From: Promethearchaeota archaeon
GTDB taxonomy: Archaea; Asgardarchaeota; Lokiarchaeia; Sigyniarchaeales; SOKP01
NCBI GenBank assembly: GCA_030615145.1
Contig: JAUWZT010000101.1
Location: forward strand, 1 to 11,970
Length of the DNA stretch: 11,970 nt
Direction of reading: 5' to 3'
Shown: positions 1 to 7,294 of the stretch, in pieces
How the letters are laid out: each line of letters starts with the position of its first letter
Numbering within the stretch: position 1 is the first letter of the stretch
Notes under the pieces: generated by a model
Seen by the model: the letters and a program-made list of their open reading frames with translations, nothing else
Database searches by the model: none
What the model was told of the DNA's origin: nothing
Translations under genes and position numbers: made by a program

Positions 1-70
1 AGTACTTATTATGGCTATCTTAGATTAGATATAAAGTAGATATAAAAACTCCTAATAGATTAAACCTATT

Positions 71-110
71 TTAGTTTTTTCAAAATTTTTCCTTTTTGGA
101 AAGAAAATTT
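71..110 (+). terminator. possible T-tract terminator of an upstream gene
   Basis: Three T tracts (75-80, 86-90, 93-97) sit in a weak hairpin: the 7-base arms 83-89 and 104-110 are complementary, and TCC 90-92 pairs with GGA 98-100, leaving a three-base bulge (101-103). Archaeal terminators are typically oligo-T tracts, so this may end a plus-strand transcript that starts before the window. Base composition alone makes such patterns fairly common here. Confidence 0.25.
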
Positions 111-210
111 AAATTCTTGAAGTTATTACTTATTTGTTAGAATGTAAATTCAAACGTAATTTTTTTTGTATTTTTAGCTTATAATTTTTTAAAGAAAAAA
201 AAAGAAATAA

Positions 211-215
211 GAGGT
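211..215 (+). promoter_or_regulatory. Shine-Dalgarno site of the histidine kinase gene
   Basis: GAGGT lies six bases before the ATG at 222 and is the only purine-rich SD-like match nearby. It supports the chosen start. Confidence 0.6.
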
Positions 216-221
216 CTATTT

Positions 222-3173
222 ATGAGTATCAAGGATAATAGTTCTGTGAATCCATTAGATTTACTATTTGAATACGACCCTGGTTTAATTTTTGTTCATG
301 ATTTAAAAGGTAATATTATTAACATGAATAAAAATCTTATTAAGGCATTAGGATATAAAAGTAAGGAAAATATTTTAAAATTACATGTCAAAGACATATT
401 ACATTACGAAAATAAAGAATTTAAATTATCAAAATACTTAAAGCTCGTCTTAAATAAATCTAAACTTATTGAATACAATTTTAAACCTAAGAAAGATTCT
501 TCTATTCCTGTAGAGGGTTTTGGATTTCCTTATAAAATAAGAAATTTAGATGTAATTGTAAACATTTCTAACTTTATTAGGGATAAGAAGAATTTACAGA
601 TAGAATTGTTAAATGCAAAGTCAAAACTCAATGAATTAATGGTAAAGATGCCAGAAATACGTCTTTGGGCATTATCACAAAAAAAATCTGCAATAGAAAT
701 ATTACAAAAAGGCGGAATGGTTCTCAAAGAAAGCGAGAAAAAATATAAAGAGATTTTACAGAATATTAAAGAGGGATATTTTGAGTTTGATTTAAAAGGA
801 AATATAGTGTTCTTTAATAAATCAACATGCAAAATTTTGGGATATTCTCCAGAAGAATTAATTGGAAAGAGTTATAGAAATTTTATGGACTTGGAAACTA
901 TAAATTTAGTTGATTCTATAAATATTGAGGAAATTGATGATAAATCTCTCGAAATTGAATTAATTAAAAAAAATAGAGTAAAAATATATATAGAAACTAC
1001 AATATCTAAAAAGCAAAATACTAAGGGAACATTGATTGGCTTTTATGGTCTTTTTAGAGATGTTACTAAACGAAAAGAAGTAGAAAAAAAAATTAAACGA
1101 AAATTAGAATTTGAAAGGATTATTTCCAAGATATCATCTCTATTTATTAATCCCTTAAATTATGATAATGTAATTAATACTTCTCTTGAATATATGGGAA
1201 AATTGAGTAAAGCAAGCAGAAGCTATCTTTTTTTATTTAATAACATCAATAAAACAATGGATAATACACATGAATGGTGTGCTAAAGGAGTTACAGCGGA
1301 AAAAGAAAATCTTCAAGGACTACAACAGGATATGTTTCCTTGGTGGATAGCTAAACTTTATAATAGAGAATTTATCCATATTACGGATGTTTCGATGATG
1401 ATGGAAGAGGCAGCTGCAGAACAGAAAATATTAAAACAAAAAAATATCATGTCTCTTTTAGTTTTACCCTTATATATTGGAGATATACTTTCGGGCTTTT
1501 TAGGATTTGATAATATTAGAGAGACGGGAGAATGGGATGAAGAGGATTTTTTTTTACTTCAAATATCTTCTGTAATAATTGGAAATGGGCTCAAACGCAG
1601 AGAAATAAGTAAAAAATTAAAAGATTCTGAACAAAATCTAAAAAATTTGAATTTAGAATTAGAACAAAGAATTAATTTAAGAACAAAAGAGTTGAGAGAA
1701 TCTGAAGAAAGATATCGAAATTTTATCGAAACAACACCTGCTTTAATTCAAAGCGTTAGACCAGATTGTTCTTTTATTTTTGTCAACCAAACTTGGCTTG
1801 ATACATTTGGATATACTAGAGAAGAAGTCCATTCATTAAATCTATTCGATGTAATTCACCCAGAATCGCAACAGCACTGCCAGAATTTGTTTTCACGAAT
1901 TATGCAAGGAGAATCTCTTTTCGATATTAAAGTCACTTATGTTACGAATGATGGTAAACCAATATATTTAGAAGGAAATGCAAATCCATATTTTACTGAT
2001 GATAAAGTAACAGCAACACGAGGAATTTTTCATGATATTAGCGAGCGTAAAAAAGCGGAACAAAAAGTAAAAGAATCTGAAGAAAGATATCGCAATTTGT
2101 TTGTAAGTTCTCCTTTTATGATAGTATTATTAAATACTAATGGAAAAATAATTGATATTAATCCTGCTACTTTTAAATACTATGGCTATAAAAGAGAGGA
2201 TTTTATAGATAAAGATTTTCATGAACTTAAAACCTTCCCTCTAAAAAATTTGCCAATCATGGCAAATAATTTTAAAGAAATATTTACTAAAGGATTTATA
2301 GAACCTATAGAACTCCAGTTTTACAATAAAGACAGAAGTTTAACATGGGTAAATTTACAGGGTAACTTGGTAAAAATAGGAGATGAAACATATATTCAGA
2401 TATTATTACAAGATATTAGCGAACAGAAAAAAGCAGATCAAAAATTAAAAAAATCTGAGGAATTATATCATAAAGCTTATGATCGGGCTAACTTATATAA
2501 AGATTTATTTACTCATGATATCAATAATATCCTTCAAACAGTACAATCCTCAGTGGAACTTAGTTTTATTTATATAAATGAATCCCAAAAAATAAAAGAT
2601 ATAAAGAGGTTATGGAATCTAGTAAATGATCAAGTTAACAGAGGAAAAAAATTAGTTTCTAATGTTAGAAAATTATCTCAAATTGAACAAACCCAATTCC
2701 CCCTCCAATCCACAGAGATTTGTTTGGTCTTAAATGAAGCGATAGAATACATCCAAAAAAGTATCCAAGCAAAAATGATCAACATCCAAATTGATTCTCC
2801 TTTTAAAACCATTTTAGTTCCAGCTAATGAACTCTTACTTGATGTTTTTGAAAATATCTTAATTAATGCTACTAGATATAATGAAAATCCGATAATTGAG
2901 ATATTAATTAAAATTTCTAAAATAAAAATAGATGGTGCTCAATTTCTAAAAATAGAATTCATAGATAATGGAATAGGGATTACTGATGCTAAAAAAAAAA
3001 TAATTTTTCGTAATGGATTTAAAGAAGAAAAACAATCTAAAGGTATGGGTTTAGGGTTATCTCTTGTAAAAAAGATTTTAGATAGTTATAAAGGACAAAT
3101 TTGGGTAGAAGATAAGATTAAGGGAGATTTTACTAAAGGGAGTAATTTCATTATATTAATTCCTGAAGAGTGA
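222..3173 (+). CDS. Multi-PAS/GAF sensor histidine kinase (cytoplasmic)
   Basis: A 983-residue sensor kinase that should autophosphorylate on histidine in response to small-molecule or redox signals. Domain order by reading: PAS at about 10-120, a helical linker, PAS at 171-286 (ending in DVTKRKE), GAF at about 296-460, coiled coil at 461-497, PAS at 495-612 (ending in HDISERKK), PAS at 618-736, a dimerisation/phosphoacceptor region at 745-825 with FTHDINN (phosphoacceptor H765), and a HATPase domain at 860-983. The ATPase domain has the N box (N878, N882), G1 box DNGIGI (915-920) and G2 box GMGLGL (941-946), so it looks active. There is no signal peptide or membrane segment, so it is probably a soluble kinase sensing internal signals. 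The H box is of the HD-x-N-N kind, not the common SHELRTPL. No receiver domain or response regulator is present in the protein or its neighbours, so its partner must be elsewhere. The signal is unknown. The multi-PAS style is common in Lokiarchaeia and methanogens. Confidence 0.93.
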   Translation: MSIKDNSSVNPLDLLFEYDPGLIFVHDLKGNIINMNKNLIKALGYKSKENILKLHVKDILHYENKEFKLSKYLKLVLNKSKLIEYNFKPKKDSSIPVEGFGFPYKIRNLDVIVNISNFIRDKKNLQIELLNAKSKLNELMVKMPEIRLWALSQKKSAIEILQKGGMVLKESEKKYKEILQNIKEGYFEFDLKGNIVFFNKSTCKILGYSPEELIGKSYRNFMDLETINLVDSINIEEIDDKSLEIELIKKNRVKIYIETTISKKQNTKGTLIGFYGLFRDVTKRKEVEKKIKRKLEFERIISKISSLFINPLNYDNVINTSLEYMGKLSKASRSYLFLFNNINKTMDNTHEWCAKGVTAEKENLQGLQQDMFPWWIAKLYNREFIHITDVSMMMEEAAAEQKILKQKNIMSLLVLPLYIGDILSGFLGFDNIRETGEWDEEDFFLLQISSVIIGNGLKRREISKKLKDSEQNLKNLNLELEQRINLRTKELRESEERYRNFIETTPALIQSVRPDCSFIFVNQTWLDTFGYTREEVHSLNLFDVIHPESQQHCQNLFSRIMQGESLFDIKVTYVTNDGKPIYLEGNANPYFTDDKVTATRGIFHDISERKKAEQKVKESEERYRNLFVSSPFMIVLLNTNGKIIDINPATFKYYGYKREDFIDKDFHELKTFPLKNLPIMANNFKEIFTKGFIEPIELQFYNKDRSLTWVNLQGNLVKIGDETYIQILLQDISEQKKADQKLKKSEELYHKAYDRANLYKDLFTHDINNILQTVQSSVELSFIYINESQKIKDIKRLWNLVNDQVNRGKKLVSNVRKLSQIEQTQFPLQSTEICLVLNEAIEYIQKSIQAKMINIQIDSPFKTILVPANELLLDVFENILINATRYNENPIIEILIKISKIKIDGAQFLKIEFIDNGIGITDAKKKIIFRNGFKEEKQSKGMGLGLSLVKKILDSYKGQIWVEDKIKGDFTKGSNFIILIPEE

Positions 3174-3176
3174 TAA

Positions 3177-3305
3177 GGAGAAAATGCCGGATTACCGCTT
3201 AGTCACCCATTTGAATTTCATTTATTAACTCAAGAAGAACTAAATAGATGGATTAGAATTTATAAGTTGAGGTTTGAGAAAATATCATCATTTCTAGAAA
3301 ATTAG
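3177..3305 (+). pseudogene. Start-less coding-like remnant, possibly the tail of a nucleotidyltransferase-domain protein
   Basis: Directly after the kinase's TGA and an adjoining TAA, the same frame stays open for 42 codons to a TAG at 3303. The translation looks like real protein: it begins GENAGLPLSHPFEFHLL and continues TQEELNRWIRIYKLRF. The frame contains no ATG or GTG, and its only TTG is near the end, so it cannot be a complete gene. The pattern of a Pro-rich turn, FEFH, then an acidic/aromatic helix recalls the C-terminal end of archaeal minimal nucleotidyltransferase-domain proteins (antitoxin/toxin-like MNT family). That resemblance is from memory and weak. The likely reading is a decayed 3' gene fragment left by deletion or by insertion of the kinase gene. 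The overlapping ATG at 3184 (another frame) gives only 14 codons. Confidence 0.38.
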
Positions 3306-3358
3306 AAAATAATCTATAGAAAATGTTAAGCTTTTAGAATTATGTCATTTTAAATGTT

Positions 3359-4168
3359 TTATTCTCTTGAAATATAGTATCTAAATTTTTCGTCATCAAT
3401 CTGCCACGCTTTAAAAAAATCAAATACTTTCTTAGTATCCCATAGATTTTCTATATTTTCAATACCATTATAAAGATCTGTTAAAAGAGTTTTATCACAA
3501 GGATATTGTCTATGCGAAGGATATATCTCAACAATTCCTTGATTTTTGCATAGCTTTATCAATTTTAAAAGAGTATCAAGAACTTGGGGGAATTTATCTA
3601 ATCTAGGCAGGAATTGATCCCCATAATAAGCTACATCACTTGTAAAAAGTTCGCCTTTAGATGTTAAAAGACAAATAGATCCCGGAGAATGTCCTGGACA
3701 ATGTAGAACCTTTACATCTATTTCACCTAAGGTAAAAAGGTCTCCATCTTTTAAAGTTTTAACTACTTTTGCGGGAGGAATTAAAAAATTTTGTTCTTCA
3801 TATATCTTTACAATTTCATTAGGAGAATCTTTAAAGTAAGATACATTATAATGCTGAGAAATCATTTTTGCTTCATTTTTATGAACATAAACTTCTCCAA
3901 ATTCTTCATTACCCAAAATATGGTCCCAATGAGTATGTGTATTTATAACTATTAATTTTCTGTTCTGGATCAAACTCTCTACTAAAGGTTTTAAGGGAAA
4001 AAGACCACACCCTGTATCAACTAATAGGGCAGAATGAGACCCTAAAATCAAGTACAGATTCAAAGGATCATTTGTATAAACGGGATGGACAACAGAGATG
4101 TTTTCTTTAATTACATATAAATGCTCCTTATGTTTAGAAACTTTGAAATGCTGTTGTTCACTACTCAT
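3359..4168 (-). CDS. Metallo-beta-lactamase-fold hydrolase (glyoxalase II-like)
   Basis: This 269-residue protein is a complete MBL-fold metal hydrolase. The metal ligands are all visible: HTHWDH (H78, H80, D82, H83), H160 in CPGHSPGS, D178 in FTSDVAYYGD and H219 in PSHR. This matches the glyoxalase II (GloB-like) branch, which hydrolyses thioesters and similar bonds with a di-metal centre; the actual substrate cannot be read from sequence. There is no flavodoxin domain, so it is not an FprA-type oxygen reductase. No signal peptide, so cytoplasmic. The ATG at 4166-4168 (minus) has no SD; translation may be leaderless or near-leaderless, as is common for first genes in archaea. It is divergent from the enoyl-CoA hydratase across 55 bases. 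The neighbourhood of acyl-CoA genes makes an acyl-thioester substrate possible, but that is only inference. Confidence 0.9.
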   Translation of the reverse strand: MSSEQQHFKVSKHKEHLYVIKENISVVHPVYTNDPLNLYLILGSHSALLVDTGCGLFPLKPLVESLIQNRKLIVINTHTHWDHILGNEEFGEVYVHKNEAKMISQHYNVSYFKDSPNEIVKIYEEQNFLIPPAKVVKTLKDGDLFTLGEIDVKVLHCPGHSPGSICLLTSKGELFTSDVAYYGDQFLPRLDKFPQVLDTLLKLIKLCKNQGIVEIYPSHRQYPCDKTLLTDLYNGIENIENLWDTKKVFDFFKAWQIDDEKFRYYISRE

Positions 4169-4172
4169 ACTT

Positions 4173-4189
4173 TAATTAATGATTAATTA
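4173..4189. promoter_or_regulatory. 17-bp perfect dyad in the divergent promoter region
   Basis: TAATTAAT, a central G, then ATTAATTA form an exact inverted repeat. It lies four bases upstream of the hydrolase start and 34 bases before the enoyl-CoA hydratase start, a good place for an operator shared by the two divergent genes. It consists of A and T except for the centre, so chance cannot be excluded. Confidence 0.35.
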
Positions 4190-4223
4190 GTTTTAATAAT
4201 AATTAAAAAATATCATAATTATA

Positions 4224-4991
4224 ATGGTAGACTATAAATTCTGGCTGACTAAAATCGAAGATGGCATCTTTTGGCTCTATCTTAATAACCCTGATAAAAA
4301 AAACGCATTTGATATTAAGGTTGTTAATGAATTGGACCAAATATTAGAAGGAGAGATAAAGCAAAATTTAAACATAATTCGTGTATTAGTATGCACTACT
4401 TCTATGGACGATATTTTTACAGTAGGGCTTGATATCAAATGGCTCGTAACTCTGGACGAATCTAAAGTAAAAGATATGACAAGGAAGTTACAGAAAATTT
4501 TTGGTAAGTTTGAAAGCATTTCAATCCCCGTTATAATGGCTATAAAGGGTTTGAATCTTACGGCGGGATTTGAACTTATGCTGTGTGCAGATATTATCAT
4601 TGCTGCCGATAACGCAAGATTTGGGCAAGTTGAGACAAAATGGGGCATGACGCCTGCTGCAGGAGCAACTCAAAGATTAATTCGTTTAGTAGGACCTTTA
4701 AAAGCAAGAGATATTATATACACTTCAAGGATCATCGACGCTCAAGAAGCTTTGAAAATGGGTTTGGTCAATGAAGTTGTCCCGTTAATGGAGCTTGAGA
4801 ATCGAGTCAAAGAAATGGCTAGATTGATGATACAAAATTCAGGTAGAGCAATTGCTTTTTGCAAACGATTGATTCAAAAGGGAATATATAATAACGAATT
4901 AGGGTTTCAAATGGAAGGAGAAGCTTTTCACGAGCTTTTTACTTCTGGAGAACCTAAAGAAAAATTAAAGGCGTTCTTAGAAAAAAAATAA
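4224..4991 (+). CDS. Enoyl-CoA hydratase / isomerase (crotonase family)
   Basis: A 255-residue protein, the usual length for a crotonase. It should add water to trans-2-enoyl-CoA to give 3-hydroxyacyl-CoA, the second step of beta-oxidation. The CoA/oxyanion region FTVGLDIKWL (65-74) corresponds to the usual F-x-A-G-x-D-I. Both catalytic glutamates of rat mitochondrial hydratase (E144, E164) have counterparts, E117 in TAGFELMLCAD and E137 in FGQVETKWG, followed by the typical G-A-T-Q-R-L stretch (147-152). Retaining both favours a true hydratase over isomerase or other crotonase activities. The usual three-glycine run before E117 reads T-A-G, a mild change because backbone amides make the oxyanion hole. 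No SD precedes the ATG. The acyl-CoA dehydrogenase follows after 125 bases without a clear terminator between them, so the two may be co-transcribed. Chain-length preference is unknown. Confidence 0.9.
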   Translation: MVDYKFWLTKIEDGIFWLYLNNPDKKNAFDIKVVNELDQILEGEIKQNLNIIRVLVCTTSMDDIFTVGLDIKWLVTLDESKVKDMTRKLQKIFGKFESISIPVIMAIKGLNLTAGFELMLCADIIIAADNARFGQVETKWGMTPAAGATQRLIRLVGPLKARDIIYTSRIIDAQEALKMGLVNEVVPLMELENRVKEMARLMIQNSGRAIAFCKRLIQKGIYNNELGFQMEGEAFHELFTSGEPKEKLKAFLEKK

Positions 4992-5042
4992 AGAAGACTA
5001 TTATATCATTTGATCTACTAAATTTAATTAGAATTACTTATT

Positions 5043-5053
5043 AAAATATATAA
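5043..5053 (+). promoter_or_regulatory. Possible TATA box for the acyl-CoA dehydrogenase gene
   Basis: AAAATATATAA lies about 65-75 bases before the ATG. A start of transcription about 25 bases downstream would leave a leader of roughly 40 bases that includes the SD at 5107-5110. It is consistent with an archaeal promoter, but AT-rich background weakens it. Confidence 0.3.
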
Positions 5054-5116
5054 TCGTTTAAGATAGTATAATTTAAAGTAATGAAATACGAAATAAATAA
5101 AGAGTAGAGGATTTTT

Positions 5117-6268
5117 ATGGATTTTTCGTTAACTGAAAAGCAAAAAATGATAAAAAAAATAACTCGTGAATTTGCTGAAGAATATATTGCTCCAGTGGCA
5201 CAAGAGAGCGACCAAAAATCTGAATTGGACCCAACTGTTTTAGAGAAGATGAAAGAATTGAAATACTTCGGTTCTTGTATTCCAGAAGAGTATGGAGGTG
5301 CTGGATTGCATAACGATACTATAAGTTTTGCGATTATAACTGAAGAGATAGGACGAGTTGATGCGTCTTGGGCCATAACTACTGGCGTTCACGCGAGCGT
5401 GTGTGCTTATCCTATTTATAGGTTTGGAACTGAAGAACAAAAGCAAAAATTTCTAATTGACCTTGCGAAAGGTATTAAGATTGGCGCTTTCTGTTTAACT
5501 GAAGCGAATGCGGGCTCTGATGCTGGAGGCGTTCAGTTAACTGCAGAGAAAGATGGAGATGAGTATATACTAAACGGCAGTAAAATTTTCGCGACGAATG
5601 GTGGGATATCAAAAACGCTCTTAGTAGTTGCTAAAACAGGCGAAAAGGATAAAAGAAAAGAACTAACTGTTTTTATCGTAGATACTGATACACCTGGTTA
5701 TTCAGTAGGTGTGAAAGAAGATAAGTTAGGTGTTCGAGCATCTAACACTTCCGAGTTGGTATTTCAAGATGTTAGAGTTCCCGAAGAAAATATATTGGGC
5801 GGACTTGGGAGTGGATTTAGGATTGGCCTTCAAATCTTAGATTACGGTAGAATTTCCATAGCTTCTCAATGCGTAGGGCTAGGTCAAGCGTGTTTAGAAA
5901 AAGCCATTAAATACGCTAACGAGCGAGAACAATTTGGTCAAAAAATTTCGCGTTTTCAAGGAATTCAGTGGAAAATTGCTGATATGACAACTGACATAGA
6001 ATCTGCTCGGTTGTTAACTTATAGAGCCGCGTGGATGTGTGATCAAGGAATGGACTATGGATTGTCTGGGTCTATGGCTAAACTTGTAGCTTCTGAAGCT
6101 GCAATGAAAGCAGCCCACCAAGCAGTTCAAATTCATGGAGGATATGGTACGATGAAGGCATACGCCGTTGAAAGGTATTTTCGGGACGCAAAGATGGGAG
6201 AAATCTATGAGGGTACATCAGAGATACAAAGATTGGTTATCGCTAATCATATGTTAAGAAAAAAATAA
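5117..6268 (+). CDS. Acyl-CoA dehydrogenase, FAD-dependent (CarC-like context)
   Basis: A 383-residue flavoprotein of standard length for short/medium-chain acyl-CoA dehydrogenases. It interconverts acyl-CoA and trans-2-enoyl-CoA and exchanges electrons with an electron-transfer flavoprotein. Visible family signatures: CLTEANAGSDAGG (126-138), the REQFG FAD-contact region (270-274) followed by the ISRFQ stretch, QIHGGYG (338-344), and YEGTSEIQR (364-372), where E365 aligns with the catalytic base of SCAD and bacterial butyryl-CoA dehydrogenases. GAGG at 5107-5110 sits six bases before the start and supports it. It is followed by a 202-base gap with several T tracts, then etfB and a ferredoxin-fused etfA. 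This is the order of carC-carD-carE in Acetobacterium woodii, whose complex bifurcates electrons between the enoyl-CoA and ferredoxin. The direction in vivo (beta-oxidation or enoyl-CoA reduction) cannot be read from sequence, and the substrate is unknown. Confidence 0.93.
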   Translation: MDFSLTEKQKMIKKITREFAEEYIAPVAQESDQKSELDPTVLEKMKELKYFGSCIPEEYGGAGLHNDTISFAIITEEIGRVDASWAITTGVHASVCAYPIYRFGTEEQKQKFLIDLAKGIKIGAFCLTEANAGSDAGGVQLTAEKDGDEYILNGSKIFATNGGISKTLLVVAKTGEKDKRKELTVFIVDTDTPGYSVGVKEDKLGVRASNTSELVFQDVRVPEENILGGLGSGFRIGLQILDYGRISIASQCVGLGQACLEKAIKYANEREQFGQKISRFQGIQWKIADMTTDIESARLLTYRAAWMCDQGMDYGLSGSMAKLVASEAAMKAAHQAVQIHGGYGTMKAYAVERYFRDAKMGEIYEGTSEIQRLVIANHMLRKK

Positions 6269-6335
6269 TTAATTTTTTCAATTTTCTAATTTTTTGATAT
6301 TTTATAAAGATTCTATTTTTAATTTTTTTAAATTT
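6269..6335 (+). terminator. Oligo-T terminator region after the acyl-CoA dehydrogenase
   Basis: Several T tracts follow the stop codon: T6 at 6273-6278, T6 at 6290-6295, T5 at 6316-6320 and T7 at 6323-6329. No GC-rich stem is present. Repeated short T runs after a stop are the usual archaeal termination signal. This suggests that etfB-etfA has its own promoter in the remainder of the 202-base gap. Confidence 0.5.
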
Positions 6336-6470
6336 ATTTCAAATAAGCTTAAAAAAATCTATAACTATGATAAATTTAATAAGATTTTATAATGTCTTTT
6401 AATAATTTGATATAACATAATGACGATTTAATTCTTCTCTAACTACATTAAAAAATAGATATTTGAAACC

Positions 6471-7280
6471 ATGAAAATCTTTGTTTGTATTAAGCAAGTA
6501 CCGGGTATTTCGGAGGTTAAAATAGACCCAAAAACCAATACATTAGTAAGAGAAGGAATACCTTCAATAATTAATCCACACGACAAGCATGCGATCGAAT
6601 TAGGACTTTCAATTAAGGAAGGGTACGGTGGTGAAGTGATCGCAATAAGCATGGGACCTCCCCAGACGGAGCAAGCTTTACGAGAAGTATTATCAATGGG
6701 CGTCGATAAAGCGTACCTTTTAACTGATAGAGCTTTTGCTGGGGCAGATACGTTAGCTACATCGCACACGCTAGCCTTAGCGATTAAAAAAATATTGAGA
6801 GAAGTAGATAAAGGCGAAAAATACATTGTGATCTGTGGAACTCAAGCAATTGATGGAGACACTGCTCAAGTAGGACCAGAATTGGCAGAAGAGTTAGGAA
6901 TCCCTCAAATAACATATGTATTAAAGTTTCAGTTAAAAGGCGAAGATCTTGTTGTTGTAGAGCGGGTGTTTAGAACTGAAGAGGTAGTTGTTATTGAAAC
7001 AAAATTACCAGTATTAATTTCTGTATTAAAAAATATAAATAAGCCGCGAACTCCAAGTATGGGAGGAATTGTAAAAGCATATCAGGAAAAGGAAGTTCTT
7101 TTTTTAAATTCTGAAGATTTAGGCGCTAATAAAGCAGATGTAGGATTAAACGGGTCGATGACGGAAGTTTGGAAAATATTTATTCCGCAAAGAAAAGGAG
7201 ATCATCTCATATTGGATGGCACTATAGAAGAAATGGTTTCTGAATTAGTTAATAATCTAAAAGACGATAAAGTTTTATGA
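6471..7280 (+). CDS. etfB: Electron-transfer flavoprotein beta subunit, bifurcating type
   Basis: A 269-residue EtfB. The N-terminal MKIFVCIKQVPG and the SINPHDKHAIE-like stretch (32-43, here IINPHDKHAIE) are typical. The diagnostic loop is AIDGDTAQVGPELAEELGIPQ (within 126-146). In ordinary mitochondrial-type ETFs this region (DDDCNQTG in human) binds AMP, whereas the DGDTAQVGP form is characteristic of bifurcating Etfs, where EtfB binds a second FAD. The C-terminal VGLNGSMTEV (224-233) is the arm that reaches the FAD of EtfA. It should pair with the EtfA encoded 14 bases downstream to accept electrons from NADH or the acyl-CoA dehydrogenase and split them with ferredoxin. There is no SD before the ATG, in contrast to the strong SD of etfA, a pattern common for first genes of archaeal operons. 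Assignment to EtfB is certain; bifurcation is an inference from the loop and the context. Confidence 0.95.
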   Translation: MKIFVCIKQVPGISEVKIDPKTNTLVREGIPSIINPHDKHAIELGLSIKEGYGGEVIAISMGPPQTEQALREVLSMGVDKAYLLTDRAFAGADTLATSHTLALAIKKILREVDKGEKYIVICGTQAIDGDTAQVGPELAEELGIPQITYVLKFQLKGEDLVVVERVFRTEEVVVIETKLPVLISVLKNINKPRTPSMGGIVKAYQEKEVLFLNSEDLGANKADVGLNGSMTEVWKIFIPQRKGDHLILDGTIEEMVSELVNNLKDDKVL

Positions 7281-7288
7281 AAGGAGGT
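7280..7288 (+). promoter_or_regulatory. Strong Shine-Dalgarno site that fixes the etfA start
   Basis: AAAGGAGGT lies just after the etfB stop, with GGAGG (7283-7287) seven bases before the ATG at 7295. A reading starting at the ATG at 7277 would place this site inside the coding sequence and leave that ATG without an SD, so 7295 is preferred. Confidence 0.75.
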
Positions 7289-7294
7289 TTGAAG

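Larger units (their letters stand above)
1..221. other. AT-rich leader upstream of the histidine kinase gene
   Basis: No gene is visible here. The stretch contains an 11-base near-exact tandem duplication of a TATA-like unit (26-36 and 37-47, differing only at the last base). It also has T-rich tracts from 71 to 97, a weak hairpin at 83-110, and another run of eight or more T near 161-170. The T tracts could end transcription of a gene lying before the window, and the TATA-like motifs could be promoter elements for the kinase; neither can be assigned with certainty in such AT-rich DNA. Confidence 0.4.

Noticed and set aside
530..832. Minus-strand open frame of about 100 codons inside the kinase gene
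   Set aside because: It lies fully antisense to well-defined PAS domains and its translation is a low-complexity Phe/Ser/Leu-rich sequence typical of the complement of AT-rich coding DNA.
3184..3228. 14-codon frame MPDYRLVTHLNFIY after an AAGGAG site
   Set aside because: The spacing from AAGGAG to the ATG is only three bases and the other frame over the same bases is far more protein-like, so a real small gene is unlikely.
3359..4168. Idea that the MBL protein is an FprA-type flavodiiron oxygen reductase
   Set aside because: It has only the MBL domain at 269 residues; no flavodoxin domain follows, and the HxHxDH motif fits hydrolases.
4277..4648. Minus-strand open frame opposite the enoyl-CoA hydratase
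   Set aside because: Antisense shadow of conserved crotonase motifs; the composition is not protein-like and there is no SD or promoter.
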